Positions 26,110-34,390 of a stretch of 56,765 nt of DNA are shown here, piece by piece. The translations under genes and the position numbers were made by a program. Every line of letters starts with the position of its first letter. Within the stretch, counting starts at the first letter, position 1. The notes under the pieces are model-generated. The model was given only the letters and a program-made list of their open reading frames with translations. It had not been told where the DNA came from and ran no database searches. This DNA is from a bacterium (GTDB lineage Bacteria > Patescibacteriota > Microgenomatia > UBA1406 > GWC2-37-13), in contig JAKQDR010000165.1 of assembly GCA_029573715.1 (NCBI GenBank), positions 1 through 56,765 on the forward strand, written 5' to 3'.

Positions 26110-26877
26110 TCACCACGTTTTGGTAAGCGCTTTGGCCCGAACTAAAAAACTATGAAATGACATCATAAACGAGTACACAAACCCGGCTGCCCCATCTAAG
26201 AAACCAAGACGGACAAAATATGTATAGAAAAACTTTGAAGGAGGGTATAACAGTAGTTCTGCAAAAAGTTGCCAAACAGGCCTGTTTGCCACTTCTTTTG
26301 CGCGAAGCGAGCTGTAATAATTCACATCTTTCATAAACTCACTGATGTTTTGGTGCGGATAATGAAAAATTACTTGATGCAGTCGGCCAATGGCACCATT
26401 TGGCTTAAAACGCTCATGCACGACTCCTTCCCACACTCCTTTCTGTTTGTGCACCAAGCGCACAATTCCCTGTTTTGCCGCCGACTCAACCTCACCGCAT
26501 AAGAGTTTCTGCCCCCAAAATATGTCAATGCGAGGGATGGCATATCCTGCAAGTTTGATATCGGGCACCAGTGCATCAAGAACCTTGCAAAGTTCAGGGC
26601 TCAGCTCCTCATCTGCGTCAATAAATAGCACCCAATCATTTTTCGCCTGTTGCATGCCAAACATACGTTGTGCTGAAAAGTTATCTTGTAACAATCTTCT
26701 GACAACACTTATCCCTGGTCGTAGTTCGGGCAAATCAGATTGGGCATTTTGAGCGTCTTGAACAATAACAACGTCACTGCACCACTCAAGTGATTTTAGG
26801 CAGCGCTCTAAGCTCTTGCGCTCATTTTTGTACAAAATGACGGTTGAAATCATATGATTTTGTAATTTGCCCTCCAT
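26110..26877 (-). CDS. Family 2 glycosyltransferase
   Basis: A 255-aa GT-A fold enzyme of the WaaE/KdtX-like group: ISTVILYKNERKSLERCL at the start, LEWCSDVVIVQDA, the DxD motif FIDADEELSP and C-terminal membrane-proximal aromatic residues (SKFFYTYFVRLGFLDG). The ATG at 26877 precedes a better match to family starts, Met9 at 26853. It feeds the adjacent ligase-like protein. Donor and acceptor are not predictable. Confidence 0.85.
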   Translation of the reverse strand: MEGKLQNHMISTVILYKNERKSLERCLKSLEWCSDVVIVQDAQNAQSDLPELRPGISVVRRLLQDNFSAQRMFGMQQAKNDWVLFIDADEELSPELCKVLDALVPDIKLAGYAIPRIDIFWGQKLLCGEVESAAKQGIVRLVHKQKGVWEGVVHERFKPNGAIGRLHQVIFHYPHQNISEFMKDVNYYSSLRAKEVANRPVWQLFAELLLYPPSKFFYTYFVRLGFLDGAAGFVYSFMMSFHSFLVRAKALTKTW

Positions 26878-26988
26878 GTCTTTTCGTTCGACTTAGCATA
26901 TTCCCGCTGCCTCTCACGGATCGACTATCGGCGGGCATCGTCATCTCTAATCTCTTCGTAAATATCTCATCGATAAGAACTGTCGATG

Positions 26989-27061
26989 TGGGTAGTACTG
27001 GGCTCGAACCAGTGACCTTTGCAATGTGAATGCAACGCTCTACCAACTGAGCTAACCACCC
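26989..27061 (-). tRNA. tRNA-Val (anticodon CAC)
   Basis: 73 nt on the minus strand: acceptor GGGTGGT/ACTACCC, D-arm GCTC...GAGC, anticodon stem TTGCA/TGCAA around TTCACAT (anticodon CAC), T-arm ACTGG/CCAGT with TTCGAGC. Reads GTG. Confidence 0.95.
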
Positions 27062-27219
27062 TAATAATCCTTTCCCGATATGCTTTCGCCAAAGCGTGGC
27101 AAGTGCGGCACTATTGAGCTACAGATCTTCATATATTACATTTTTCTATTTTGATATAAAAACAATTTATCTATAGCCTCACATTAAAGCCTCATATAAA
27201 GGCCTTATACAAGCTATCG

Positions 27220-27248
27220 TTGTATTATACCCTCTTATTGATTAGAAT
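27220..27248 (+). promoter_or_regulatory. Promoter of lepB
   Basis: TTGTAT (27220-27225), 17-nt spacer, TAGAAT (27243-27248). Only 8 nt separate the -10 from the lepB ATG, so the transcript is predicted to be leaderless or nearly so. Confidence 0.6.
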
Positions 27249-27256
27249 TACACATT

Positions 27257-27859
27257 ATGTCATCGGTGCTCAAAGGAATCATCGGGTTTGTTATGGATAT
27301 TTTAGAGACCATTGTGTTTGTGGGAGCTATGTTTATTGTGGTTAACTATTACATTCTTCAACCAAGCCAGGTGCGCGGCAGTTCAATGCTCCCCACTTTG
27401 CACGACAACGATAGAATATTTGTCAGCAGAGTCACCTACAAGTTTCGGGAGCCGGAGCGTGGAGACATTGTTGTTTTGTATTCTCCGGAAAACAAAGAGA
27501 TCGAGTTTGTTAAGCGTGTCATTGGACTTCCCGGAGATGTCATTACCATAGATAATTGTGAACCCCCCTTTCGCACAAACTGTGAACTGCGAGTAAATGA
27601 TGTGCCACTTGAGGAAGCCTACATCAAAGATGCAACTCAGCTATTTGACAGTTCACCCTATACCGAAGGTCAGTCTATTCGTATCCCCGATGATTCACTC
27701 TTTGTGATGGGTGACAATCGCACCGGCTCACTTGACAGCAGAGTTTTTGGACCGGTAAAAATCGCAGACATTGTGGGTGTGGTGTTTTTCCGATATTTTC
27801 CACAAAACCAAATTGGGAAAATTGTGAACCCCTATACACAGGATCTCACCACCCATTAG
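27257..27859 (+). CDS. lepB: Signal peptidase I
   Basis: Cleaves signal peptides of exported proteins outside the membrane. The 200-aa protein has one N-terminal membrane helix (15-32), the nucleophile Ser43 in GSSMLPT, the general-base Lys86 in EFVKRVIGLPGD and the box E MGDNRTGSLDSR. The single-helix, short form is typical of Gram-positive and CPR enzymes. It is convergent with the ParB-like gene, 7 bp away. Confidence 0.95.
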   Translation: MSSVLKGIIGFVMDILETIVFVGAMFIVVNYYILQPSQVRGSSMLPTLHDNDRIFVSRVTYKFREPERGDIVVLYSPENKEIEFVKRVIGLPGDVITIDNCEPPFRTNCELRVNDVPLEEAYIKDATQLFDSSPYTEGQSIRIPDDSLFVMGDNRTGSLDSRVFGPVKIADIVGVVFFRYFPQNQIGKIVNPYTQDLTTH

Positions 27860-27866
27860 AACTTGC

Positions 27867-28577
27867 TCAAAAGTCCGGGTCGAATCGAAACTTTTTTTGA
27901 TCCGCATCATCATCTAAGGTTAGCTCATCTGGAGGTTGATCTATAGGATTGGTGTTTGTGGGAATATCTTCATGAATAGGTGGTTGCTGAACTTTCTGAA
28001 AATCGTCTTCTGCCTGTTTTTGACGCTTACTTCTAAATCGAGCACCAAACGACTCGATAAACTCACTCGTTAGTGCCAGATTGCCACTCACTTCAACCAC
28101 TATTTTCGCTTTTATACGCGTTTGAATAATCGCAACTTCAACGGTGGGGCCAAGTGATGCCATCATGCGTGCACGAATAGAGTCAAGTCGTTCTTTGTTG
28201 ATATACTTGCCTGCATTATCAATAAGGTACAGTATTTCTCGTATTCGTTTTTCTGTAGCAGATACATTAAGATTTTTTGTCAAAATCTCTTCATATAATT
28301 GAATAATTTCATCAGGTTTTTTTAGTCTTGATATAAGAATAAGATGAGTGAATGTGAGGTGTTTGTTCCAATACCCATCAATCACCATCTCAGGTAGCTT
28401 CATAACCCGAATGAGGTGAGATAAATATGAAGCCTTCATCTGCAGTTCACGTGCAAGATCAATCTGTTTGATGGAATGTTGAGCAAGCAATTCAACGACA
28501 AGCTGAGCTTGCGTCATCGGGTCGGTGTGCAGTTTAATCGCATTAATCTTCGCGCGAATTTCAGGATCAGTGATCAT
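27867..28577 (-). CDS. ParB-like HTH protein without the N-terminal domain
   Basis: A 236-aa protein. Residues about 20-75 match the ParB/Spo0J helix-turn-helix region: SIKQIDLARELQMKASYLSH, LIRVMKLPEMVID and LTFTHLILISRLKKPDEI. The ParB N-terminal CTPase/nuclease domain (with GxRR) is absent. A beta/alpha segment (about 140-180) and a disordered Pro/Asp-rich C-terminus follow. It may bind DNA as a nucleoid or transcription factor. A TATACT box ends 8 nt before the ATG. No parA or parS is visible here. Confidence 0.65.
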   Translation of the reverse strand: MITDPEIRAKINAIKLHTDPMTQAQLVVELLAQHSIKQIDLARELQMKASYLSHLIRVMKLPEMVIDGYWNKHLTFTHLILISRLKKPDEIIQLYEEILTKNLNVSATEKRIREILYLIDNAGKYINKERLDSIRARMMASLGPTVEVAIIQTRIKAKIVVEVSGNLALTSEFIESFGARFRSKRQKQAEDDFQKVQQPPIHEDIPTNTNPIDQPPDELTLDDDADQKKFRFDPDF

Positions 28578-28623
28578 ACCAAAGTAGTATACACTATATC
28601 AAAAAGGTAAAACGGGATTATGA

Positions 28624-28869
28624 TTATGCAACCGTCACGAAGAGTTTTTGATGGCGAGTGTAGAATTTGACAACGCCATCCTTAAGTGCCATTAAGGTGT
28701 AATCATTGCCACAGAGCACATTTGGGCCCGGGTTATACTTACTCCCCCTTTGACGTATGATGATGTTGCCCGCCTTCACTTGCTGACCACCGTATTTTTT
28801 GACGCCAAGACGTTTGGAAAATGAATCGCGATTTCCTTTGGTAGCTTTTTGTGCTTTGGTATGTGCCAT
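28624..28869 (-). CDS. rpmA: 50S ribosomal protein L27
   Basis: Large-subunit protein near the peptidyl transferase centre. The 81-aa product has [31 protein letters not shown] and the family C-terminus. The N-terminal tail differs from the usual MAHKKGGGS pattern ([12 protein letters not shown]). It is 31 bp after rplU, the standard gene pair. Confidence 0.95.
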   Translation of the reverse strand: MAHTKAQKATKGNRDSFSKRLGVKKYGGQQVKAGNIIIRQRGSKYNPGPNVLCGNDYTLMALKDGVVKFYTRHQKLFVTVA

Positions 28870-28900
28870 AGTTTGTCAAAATAGCGATTAAATCAAAATA

Positions 28901-29209
28901 TTACACCGACAAAATTTTGAGCTTTGTGAGCATTGCACGAAACCCTCGAACTTTGCGATAGCGTACTTTGGCCTTAAACTTGGCCACCCGAATTTTCTCT
29001 CCTTTTCCTGTTTCGACAATTTCTGCCACAACTTGTTCTTTAAGCAATGGCGATCCAAGTGTTATCTCGCCTTCCGCTGAAAATGTGGCGAGCGTATCAA
29101 GCTTAATTTTGGCACCGACATCTCCGGAGACTTTGTCTACCACTACAGTTGAGCCCGATTTAACGACATACTGTTTGCCACCTGTTTTAACGACTGCATA
29201 ATCTGCCAT
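28901..29209 (-). CDS. rplU: 50S ribosomal protein L21
   Basis: A 102-aa large-subunit protein with VVKTGGKQYVVKSGST at the start, the VSGDVGAKI segment and the basic C-terminus KFKAKVRYRKVRGFRAMLTKL. It is led by its own promoter with the -10 just 8 nt from the ATG, and followed by rpmA. Confidence 0.95.
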   Translation of the reverse strand: MADYAVVKTGGKQYVVKSGSTVVVDKVSGDVGAKIKLDTLATFSAEGEITLGSPLLKEQVVAEIVETGKGEKIRVAKFKAKVRYRKVRGFRAMLTKLKILSV

Positions 29210-29217
29210 AGGGACTA

Positions 29218-29245
29218 ATTATACCGCAAACATTGCTTCTTGCAA
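29218..29245 (-). promoter_or_regulatory. Promoter of rplU-rpmA
   Basis: On the minus strand TTGCAA (29240-29245), 16-nt spacer, TATAAT (29218-29223). Only 8 nt lie between the -10 and the rplU ATG, predicting a leaderless ribosomal-protein mRNA. Confidence 0.65.
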
Positions 29246-29254
29246 CGGGGATGG

Positions 29255-32197
29255 TTACTCTGCGATAGAGATTTTGAGCTCTTCGCCGAGCTGGATACTG
29301 CGTGCTTTGACCATGGTTTGCAGAAAAGGTGCCAATTCAGCTTGGGCTTGCGGGATGGTGAGAGTAATAAATTGATGTATAGCAACACCGTGCGCTTTTC
29401 TCAGTGCTTGAATTTCTCGAACCAAATCACGAAGCTTTCCTTCTTTCTCAAGTTCCTCCTCAGTCACCATCACTTCAGGATTTGGATGTTGATGAACTCC
29501 ATTAATTGAGATATTTTTTATATTCAACTCATCAAGCACGACATTCCACGTGTTTGTTTTCAAGCCTTGAGTTTCGCCTGCGAATGGAATGTCAAGCCTA
29601 GTAAGGGGTTTACGCACTTTCCAACCGTTGTTTTTACGTATTTGATGCCCCAGTTCGCATATCTTGCGCGCGACAGCCATGTGTTCTTCAAGAGAATGGT
29701 GTATGAGCTTTTCATCTGCCACCGGCCATAATGTCAGATGCACTGAATCGGCGTGTGTGAGTTTACGATAGAGATATTCACTATGAAATGGCACCATAGG
29801 CGCAATAGCCCGTAAGAAATGTTCAAACACATGGGCGGTTGTTTCATAATACGCCCGTCCGTCATCGGTGAGGATGCCGCTCCCCACTCTATCTCTGCAT
29901 CTTCGCACATGCCACTTAGACCAATCGTTCACAAAATCAACCATGTGTGAAACCGAAGTTGCAGTGTCATAGGTTTCTAAAGCGATAGTCATAGCTTTTA
30001 TGGTGGAGTTGAGGCGAGAAATCAACCATTTATCCAAAACGTTTGTGGTGTTGGGGGTGTGGTGAAGTTTGATGGTTGATAATTGAAACCTATCTACTTG
30101 TGCATATGTTTCGAAAAAGTTCCATATGTTAAGTAGTGGAATGAGAAATGTGCGCAGCTGATCGCGATATTCCTGTTCAGAAATGTTGATATCTTCAGCT
30201 CGCAATACGGGTGAACCAAGTAAATAAAGTCGCAACGCATCACCTCCATATTTTTCTATCACCTCACGCGGATCCGGATAGTTTTTGTAATTTTTGCTCA
30301 TTTTTCTGCCATCTGTTCCAAGAATTACTCCACTTACCAGAACGTTTTTAAACGCAGGGGTTCCATATATCGCTGCGGCAATGACATGGAGCACATAAAA
30401 CCAAGCGCGGATTTGCCCGGTATATTCTGTGATAAAGTCAGGGGGGAAAAAGTCGGTAAGATATTCATCTTGCTTTTTTTGGCTCAGTTCATTGCCGCTT
30501 ATGTCAAAGGGAAAGTGCCGTTCGGCAAAGGCAGCAGAGCCAGCTTCTATCCAACTATCTAGCACTTCAGGAACTCGGTGAACTTTTTTTTGACACTTTT
30601 TGCAAGTAACAGTGACTTCATCTATGTCCGGCTTATGCAAGTCTGCAATTTGTACTCCTGCTTCATGTTCAAGTTCAGCGATGGAGCCAGGTACAAATCT
30701 TTCACCACACGCGCATTCCCATACAGGGACAGCCGAACCCCAATAACGACTGCGGGAAATGCACCAATCCGGCGCACCTTCCATACTTTTTAAAAATCGC
30801 CCATGTTTGAAGTGCTCAGGGTACCAGTTTACTTGCTCATTGGTACGCGTCATGGTTGGCTTCAGTTGTTGCACATTCACATACCATGCTTCTTGTGGGT
30901 TATAAAACAACCGTGTATGACATCGCCAGCAGTGTGCGATGGTGTGCAGGTGTTTTGGATCTTCATAAAACATGAGGCCACGATTTGCAAGATCTTCATT
31001 TACTAACGTGTTTACTTTTGTCAGATATATGCCTCCCCATCCATTGGGATTATCAGGTGTAAGTTTGCCTTCATCGTTCACATTTCTCACAATTTGGATG
31101 TTTTCTCGTTGCATAACTTTTAGATCCTCTTCACCGTATGGGGCTAATGTCACAATACCCGTGCCCTCATCGGCAGTGACAAATTCATCAGCTACAACGA
31201 CATGTAGATTTTTTCCTTTCTCAGGAGGATAAAAATCATAGTGTCCTTCATAGCGAAGCCCCACCATTTCAGATCCCTTCTTTTTACCCAAAACGTTCAG
31301 ATCCGCTGCCTGAATTCCTTTTGCGGCAAATACTTTTTCATGGGTTGATTCTGCAAGAATGTAGCGCTCATTCTGATATTCCACCGCAACATAAACAAGA
31401 TCGGGATTTACGGCAAGGGCTGTTGTGGTAAGCTTAGTCCACGGAGTAGTGGACCATGCCAGAAAATATGTGTCTTTTTCACCAACAACTTTATATTTAT
31501 ATGTATTAGCGGGTTCTACTATTTCCTTGTAATTTTCATTCGCATCCATGGCAACCTCAAAATTAGAGATGGGCGTTGCACAATGCGGGCAAAACAATGA
31601 CACTCGAAGCCCTTTGTAGATATGGCCTTTTTCATACATTTGTTTAAACACCCACATCACTGATTCCATATATTCCCTGTCCATCGTACGATATGCGTTT
31701 TTGAAGTCTACCCATCTGCCCACATGATCAACATACCACTCCCAAGCACTTGAAACATCATTCACATAAATTTTGCATTCATCGATAAATTTTTTGACTC
31801 CCACCTTCTCCTCAATTTCGCGTTTTGATTTGAGTCCTAAAGCGTTTTCTACTTTATTTTCCGCCGGGAGCCCATGACAGTCCCACCCCCAAACGCGCCT
31901 TACTCGATATCCCTGCATGGTTTTGTAGCGCGGGAAAACATCTTTAGGTATGCTTGAAAGCAAGGTGCCATAGTGCGGAAGTCCTGTGATAAATGGTGGG
32001 CCATCGAGGAAATTCCACTGTTTATCTGTAGGGCGTTCTTCAACAGATCGCTCAAAAATTCTATTTTCTTTCCAATAATCGAGTATTTCTTGTTCTGTCT
32101 TAAAATACGCTGATACCGATTGAGCATTAGAGTTCTCATTTTCACCATTTTGGGTTGCGCTTTTTGATTGTTTGAGAGCTATATGTGGATTAGACAT
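29255..32197 (-). CDS. ileS: Isoleucyl-tRNA synthetase
   Basis: Class I synthetase. Start placed at 32197 (Met), giving 980 aa; an in-frame ATG 39 nt earlier lies inside the predicted promoter. Signature motifs deviate a little: HxGH is GLPHYGTLL (residues 72-80) and KMSKS is KMSKNYKN. The GRKMSKNYKNYPDP context, the CP1 editing domain (TTPWTKLTT, DEGTGIV) and the WDCHGLPAENKVE segment are those of the long eukaryote-like IleS group, which in other bacteria is associated with mupirocin tolerance. Four Cys (CACGER and CKKCQKK) form a zinc knuckle inside the body. Confidence 0.96.
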   Translation of the reverse strand: MSNPHIALKQSKSATQNGENENSNAQSVSAYFKTEQEILDYWKENRIFERSVEERPTDKQWNFLDGPPFITGLPHYGTLLSSIPKDVFPRYKTMQGYRVRRVWGWDCHGLPAENKVENALGLKSKREIEEKVGVKKFIDECKIYVNDVSSAWEWYVDHVGRWVDFKNAYRTMDREYMESVMWVFKQMYEKGHIYKGLRVSLFCPHCATPISNFEVAMDANENYKEIVEPANTYKYKVVGEKDTYFLAWSTTPWTKLTTTALAVNPDLVYVAVEYQNERYILAESTHEKVFAAKGIQAADLNVLGKKKGSEMVGLRYEGHYDFYPPEKGKNLHVVVADEFVTADEGTGIVTLAPYGEEDLKVMQRENIQIVRNVNDEGKLTPDNPNGWGGIYLTKVNTLVNEDLANRGLMFYEDPKHLHTIAHCWRCHTRLFYNPQEAWYVNVQQLKPTMTRTNEQVNWYPEHFKHGRFLKSMEGAPDWCISRSRYWGSAVPVWECACGERFVPGSIAELEHEAGVQIADLHKPDIDEVTVTCKKCQKKVHRVPEVLDSWIEAGSAAFAERHFPFDISGNELSQKKQDEYLTDFFPPDFITEYTGQIRAWFYVLHVIAAAIYGTPAFKNVLVSGVILGTDGRKMSKNYKNYPDPREVIEKYGGDALRLYLLGSPVLRAEDINISEQEYRDQLRTFLIPLLNIWNFFETYAQVDRFQLSTIKLHHTPNTTNVLDKWLISRLNSTIKAMTIALETYDTATSVSHMVDFVNDWSKWHVRRCRDRVGSGILTDDGRAYYETTAHVFEHFLRAIAPMVPFHSEYLYRKLTHADSVHLTLWPVADEKLIHHSLEEHMAVARKICELGHQIRKNNGWKVRKPLTRLDIPFAGETQGLKTNTWNVVLDELNIKNISINGVHQHPNPEVMVTEEELEKEGKLRDLVREIQALRKAHGVAIHQFITLTIPQAQAELAPFLQTMVKARSIQLGEELKISIAE

Positions 32198-32207
32198 TAT
32201 GAGAGTT

Positions 32208-32236
32208 ATTGTAGCAGAGCTTGTTGACAGGAACAA
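32208..32236 (-). promoter_or_regulatory. Promoter of ileS
   Basis: On the minus strand TTGTTC (32231-32236), 17-nt spacer, TACAAT (32208-32213). The -10 is 10 nt before the ATG at 32197, which supports that start and a leader of about 3 nt. Confidence 0.55.
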
Positions 32237-32315
32237 CTGCGATGTTTTACGTAAACAGATGCTGGTGTGACAAAGAGAGTATTAATTATCGGTATAAAAT
32301 ACACTTTATATAATA

Positions 32316-32345
32316 TTGAAATTTATCAATGCTATAGGGTATAAT
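32316..32345 (+). promoter_or_regulatory. Promoter of the small Cys protein gene
   Basis: TTGAAA (32316-32321), 18-nt spacer, consensus TATAAT (32340-32345). The ATG follows after 10 nt, so the leader is about 4 nt. Confidence 0.65.
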
Positions 32346-32355
32346 ATTCAACTAT

Positions 32356-32634
32356 ATGGAAAAACATAAAGATCGTCGCGTTATCCAAATATCCACAGAA
32401 CAAAAGGAGGCATTTATTCGTGGATTGCGGCTAAAGCGTAGAAGTATTCTTCAGAAACACAGTCGAAGGTTAGTTCCTGAGAAATGTTGCGCATGTCCTC
32501 ATTTTCGTAAATGCGAACCATCAGCGGTAACCACAACAACACTTAATTCTAACAATGCTGCACCTACGCAAGTGCACGCATCACTTTTTGGCGACCGAGC
32601 ATTCATCGGGCAAAACTCATGCCCATTTTCTTGA
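32356..32634 (+). CDS. Small cysteine-motif protein, unknown
   Basis: Not recognised. The 92-aa protein has a basic helical N-terminal half (KEAFIRGLRLKRRSILQKHSRR), then CCACPHFRKC (residues 44-53), a Thr/Asn-rich linker and a final SCPF. Four or five Cys in a CxxC-x5-C arrangement plus the terminal Cys could bind Zn or an Fe-S cluster. It has a strong promoter of its own and precedes a GT-C glycosyltransferase that has a separate promoter. Confidence 0.55.
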   Translation: MEKHKDRRVIQISTEQKEAFIRGLRLKRRSILQKHSRRLVPEKCCACPHFRKCEPSAVTTTTLNSNNAAPTQVHASLFGDRAFIGQNSCPFS

Positions 32635-32660
32635 TATACGTCAGAAAAATAGTGATGTTT

Positions 32661-32689
32661 TTGATGTGCGAATCTGTTTGCTGTATACT
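32661..32689 (+). promoter_or_regulatory. Promoter of the GT-C gene at 32708
   Basis: TTGATG (32661-32666), 17-nt spacer, TATACT (32684-32689). The ATG is at 32708, predicting a 12-nt leader without a Shine-Dalgarno sequence. Confidence 0.5.
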
Positions 32690-32707
32690 GCTTGTTATTA
32701 GCGATAT

Positions 32708-34342
32708 ATGAATTATCTGCGTCGTCATTCTCATGCGATAATAATTGTAATATATTCTCTTATTTTTTTCTTCGTCCGCCTCATATTCTTAGATCAAACC
32801 TTCATGCTTCATGATGAACGCGATATTGTATTTTCGGGTTTATCACTGGCGCGCACCGGCGCTGATTTGTATGGCACCCATTTCCCCATTCAATTTGCCG
32901 ATATTAACCCCGACAATCCGCTTATCTCTATTTGGTTTTCTGCACTTGGATGGTTAATTATTCCCACTACTTCAGTATTTTGGGCTCGCGTGCCATTTGT
33001 CTTCTTTAGTAGTTTGCTTCCGATTCTCGTTTATATGCTTGGCAAAACAATAACAAGAAGTAATAGTTTTGCACTGGCTTTTATGTTCTTCGCTACCATT
33101 AATCCCTGGATGTATCATCTCACCCGCTACGGAATGGACATCACCATCGCACTAACGATAGTACTTCTCGCTATTTTGCTGCATCTGCGTCAGTTTAGAC
33201 TATTGGCTTATGCTCTTTATGTGCTCACCAGCTTTAACTACCAGGGTTTTCGCATCGCAATCCCATTTCTGCTTATGAGTGTTGAGTATTATCTTTGGCA
33301 CTCTTCATCAAAAGATTTTAAACAACTAATGCGCCAATTCCTTGTGCATGGTGTGTTCTTATTATTCATCGGATTACTCATAGTGCTTATCGATAAAAAC
33401 ATATCACTCTCACGCAGTAACCAAGTGGTGTTTTTGAATCAAGAAAAATTTGCCGGTATTGTCGATGAAAAGCGCAGGCTCACCACAGCACCGCTTTTTC
33501 TTTCATCACTATTTGATAATAAGCTTACCGAAAGCTTTCGATATGCTCTTGAGGGTGTGGTGAATGGCTTTAATATTGATTTGTTCTTCTTTGAAGGCGA
33601 TCAAAGTGCCACAAACGGTACCGGGGTATCAGGACTTCTATTTGTAACTACCCTCCCTCTTTTGTTGTATGGTGTGTATACACTTCGCAAACACAGTTGT
33701 TCATATCTATTTCTCGCATCGTTTCTTATATGGGGTATGACGCCTGCAGTCGCAAGCTTAAACGGTCATAGCTATGGCATTCGCGGGTCGCTTATGATAA
33801 TTGGTTATGCTACGCTCATAACGATTGGATATTTAGAGATTATGTCAAAGGTTCAAAATAGAGTTTTGCTGAAACGAATAGTGCTCACCTCATTCGCCAT
33901 CGCACTAACCGTGGACTTCATGACGTTTGGATATCAGTATTATTTTAGAAGACCGATTTTATTGGGAGAGATGTATAACCAAAGAGAACTTACCCTGGTG
34001 AAAAGCCTGCAAAGTGTGGGTGATGATAAGAAAATAGTGGTATATGACAATGAGCCGAAGAACTTGCTGATGAGCTATCTTTTTGTGTCGCAAGATTCTA
34101 TGCGAAGCGTCCAACAACAAATGCGTCTAACAAAAAACAAGGAGTATTTTGCTGGCAATGTTGTCTTTCGCGATTGTGATGTAAATTGGGAATCCAAACC
34201 CGTTGATGCCGTTATTTACATGAGTAATCGCTGTTTAGTCAGTGATGAATTTCACCAAATGGAGTCACGCAAGTTGCCATCCCTTCATTACACAGACACT
34301 CCACTGACTGCTTTTTTTATCATTGATCCACACACCAATTAA
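32708..34342 (+). CDS. GT-C membrane glycosyltransferase (GT39/ArnT-like)
   Basis: A 544-aa polytopic protein with about 10-12 membrane helices and the acidic first-loop motif FMLHDERDIVFSG (residues about 32-44), as in polyprenyl-phosphate-sugar-using PMT/ArnT enzymes. A C-terminal soluble portion (from about 420) would lie outside the cell. It probably transfers a sugar from a polyprenol phosphate to protein or glycan on the outer face. It is convergent with the next GT-C gene. Confidence 0.8.
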   Translation: MNYLRRHSHAIIIVIYSLIFFFVRLIFLDQTFMLHDERDIVFSGLSLARTGADLYGTHFPIQFADINPDNPLISIWFSALGWLIIPTTSVFWARVPFVFFSSLLPILVYMLGKTITRSNSFALAFMFFATINPWMYHLTRYGMDITIALTIVLLAILLHLRQFRLLAYALYVLTSFNYQGFRIAIPFLLMSVEYYLWHSSSKDFKQLMRQFLVHGVFLLFIGLLIVLIDKNISLSRSNQVVFLNQEKFAGIVDEKRRLTTAPLFLSSLFDNKLTESFRYALEGVVNGFNIDLFFFEGDQSATNGTGVSGLLFVTTLPLLLYGVYTLRKHSCSYLFLASFLIWGMTPAVASLNGHSYGIRGSLMIIGYATLITIGYLEIMSKVQNRVLLKRIVLTSFAIALTVDFMTFGYQYYFRRPILLGEMYNQRELTLVKSLQSVGDDKKIVVYDNEPKNLLMSYLFVSQDSMRSVQQQMRLTKNKEYFAGNVVFRDCDVNWESKPVDAVIYMSNRCLVSDEFHQMESRKLPSLHYTDTPLTAFFIIDPHTN

Positions 34343-34390
34343 ACACCTGAGTAACAGATTAGCAAGTATAAGAATGTGCGGGTCACACAA

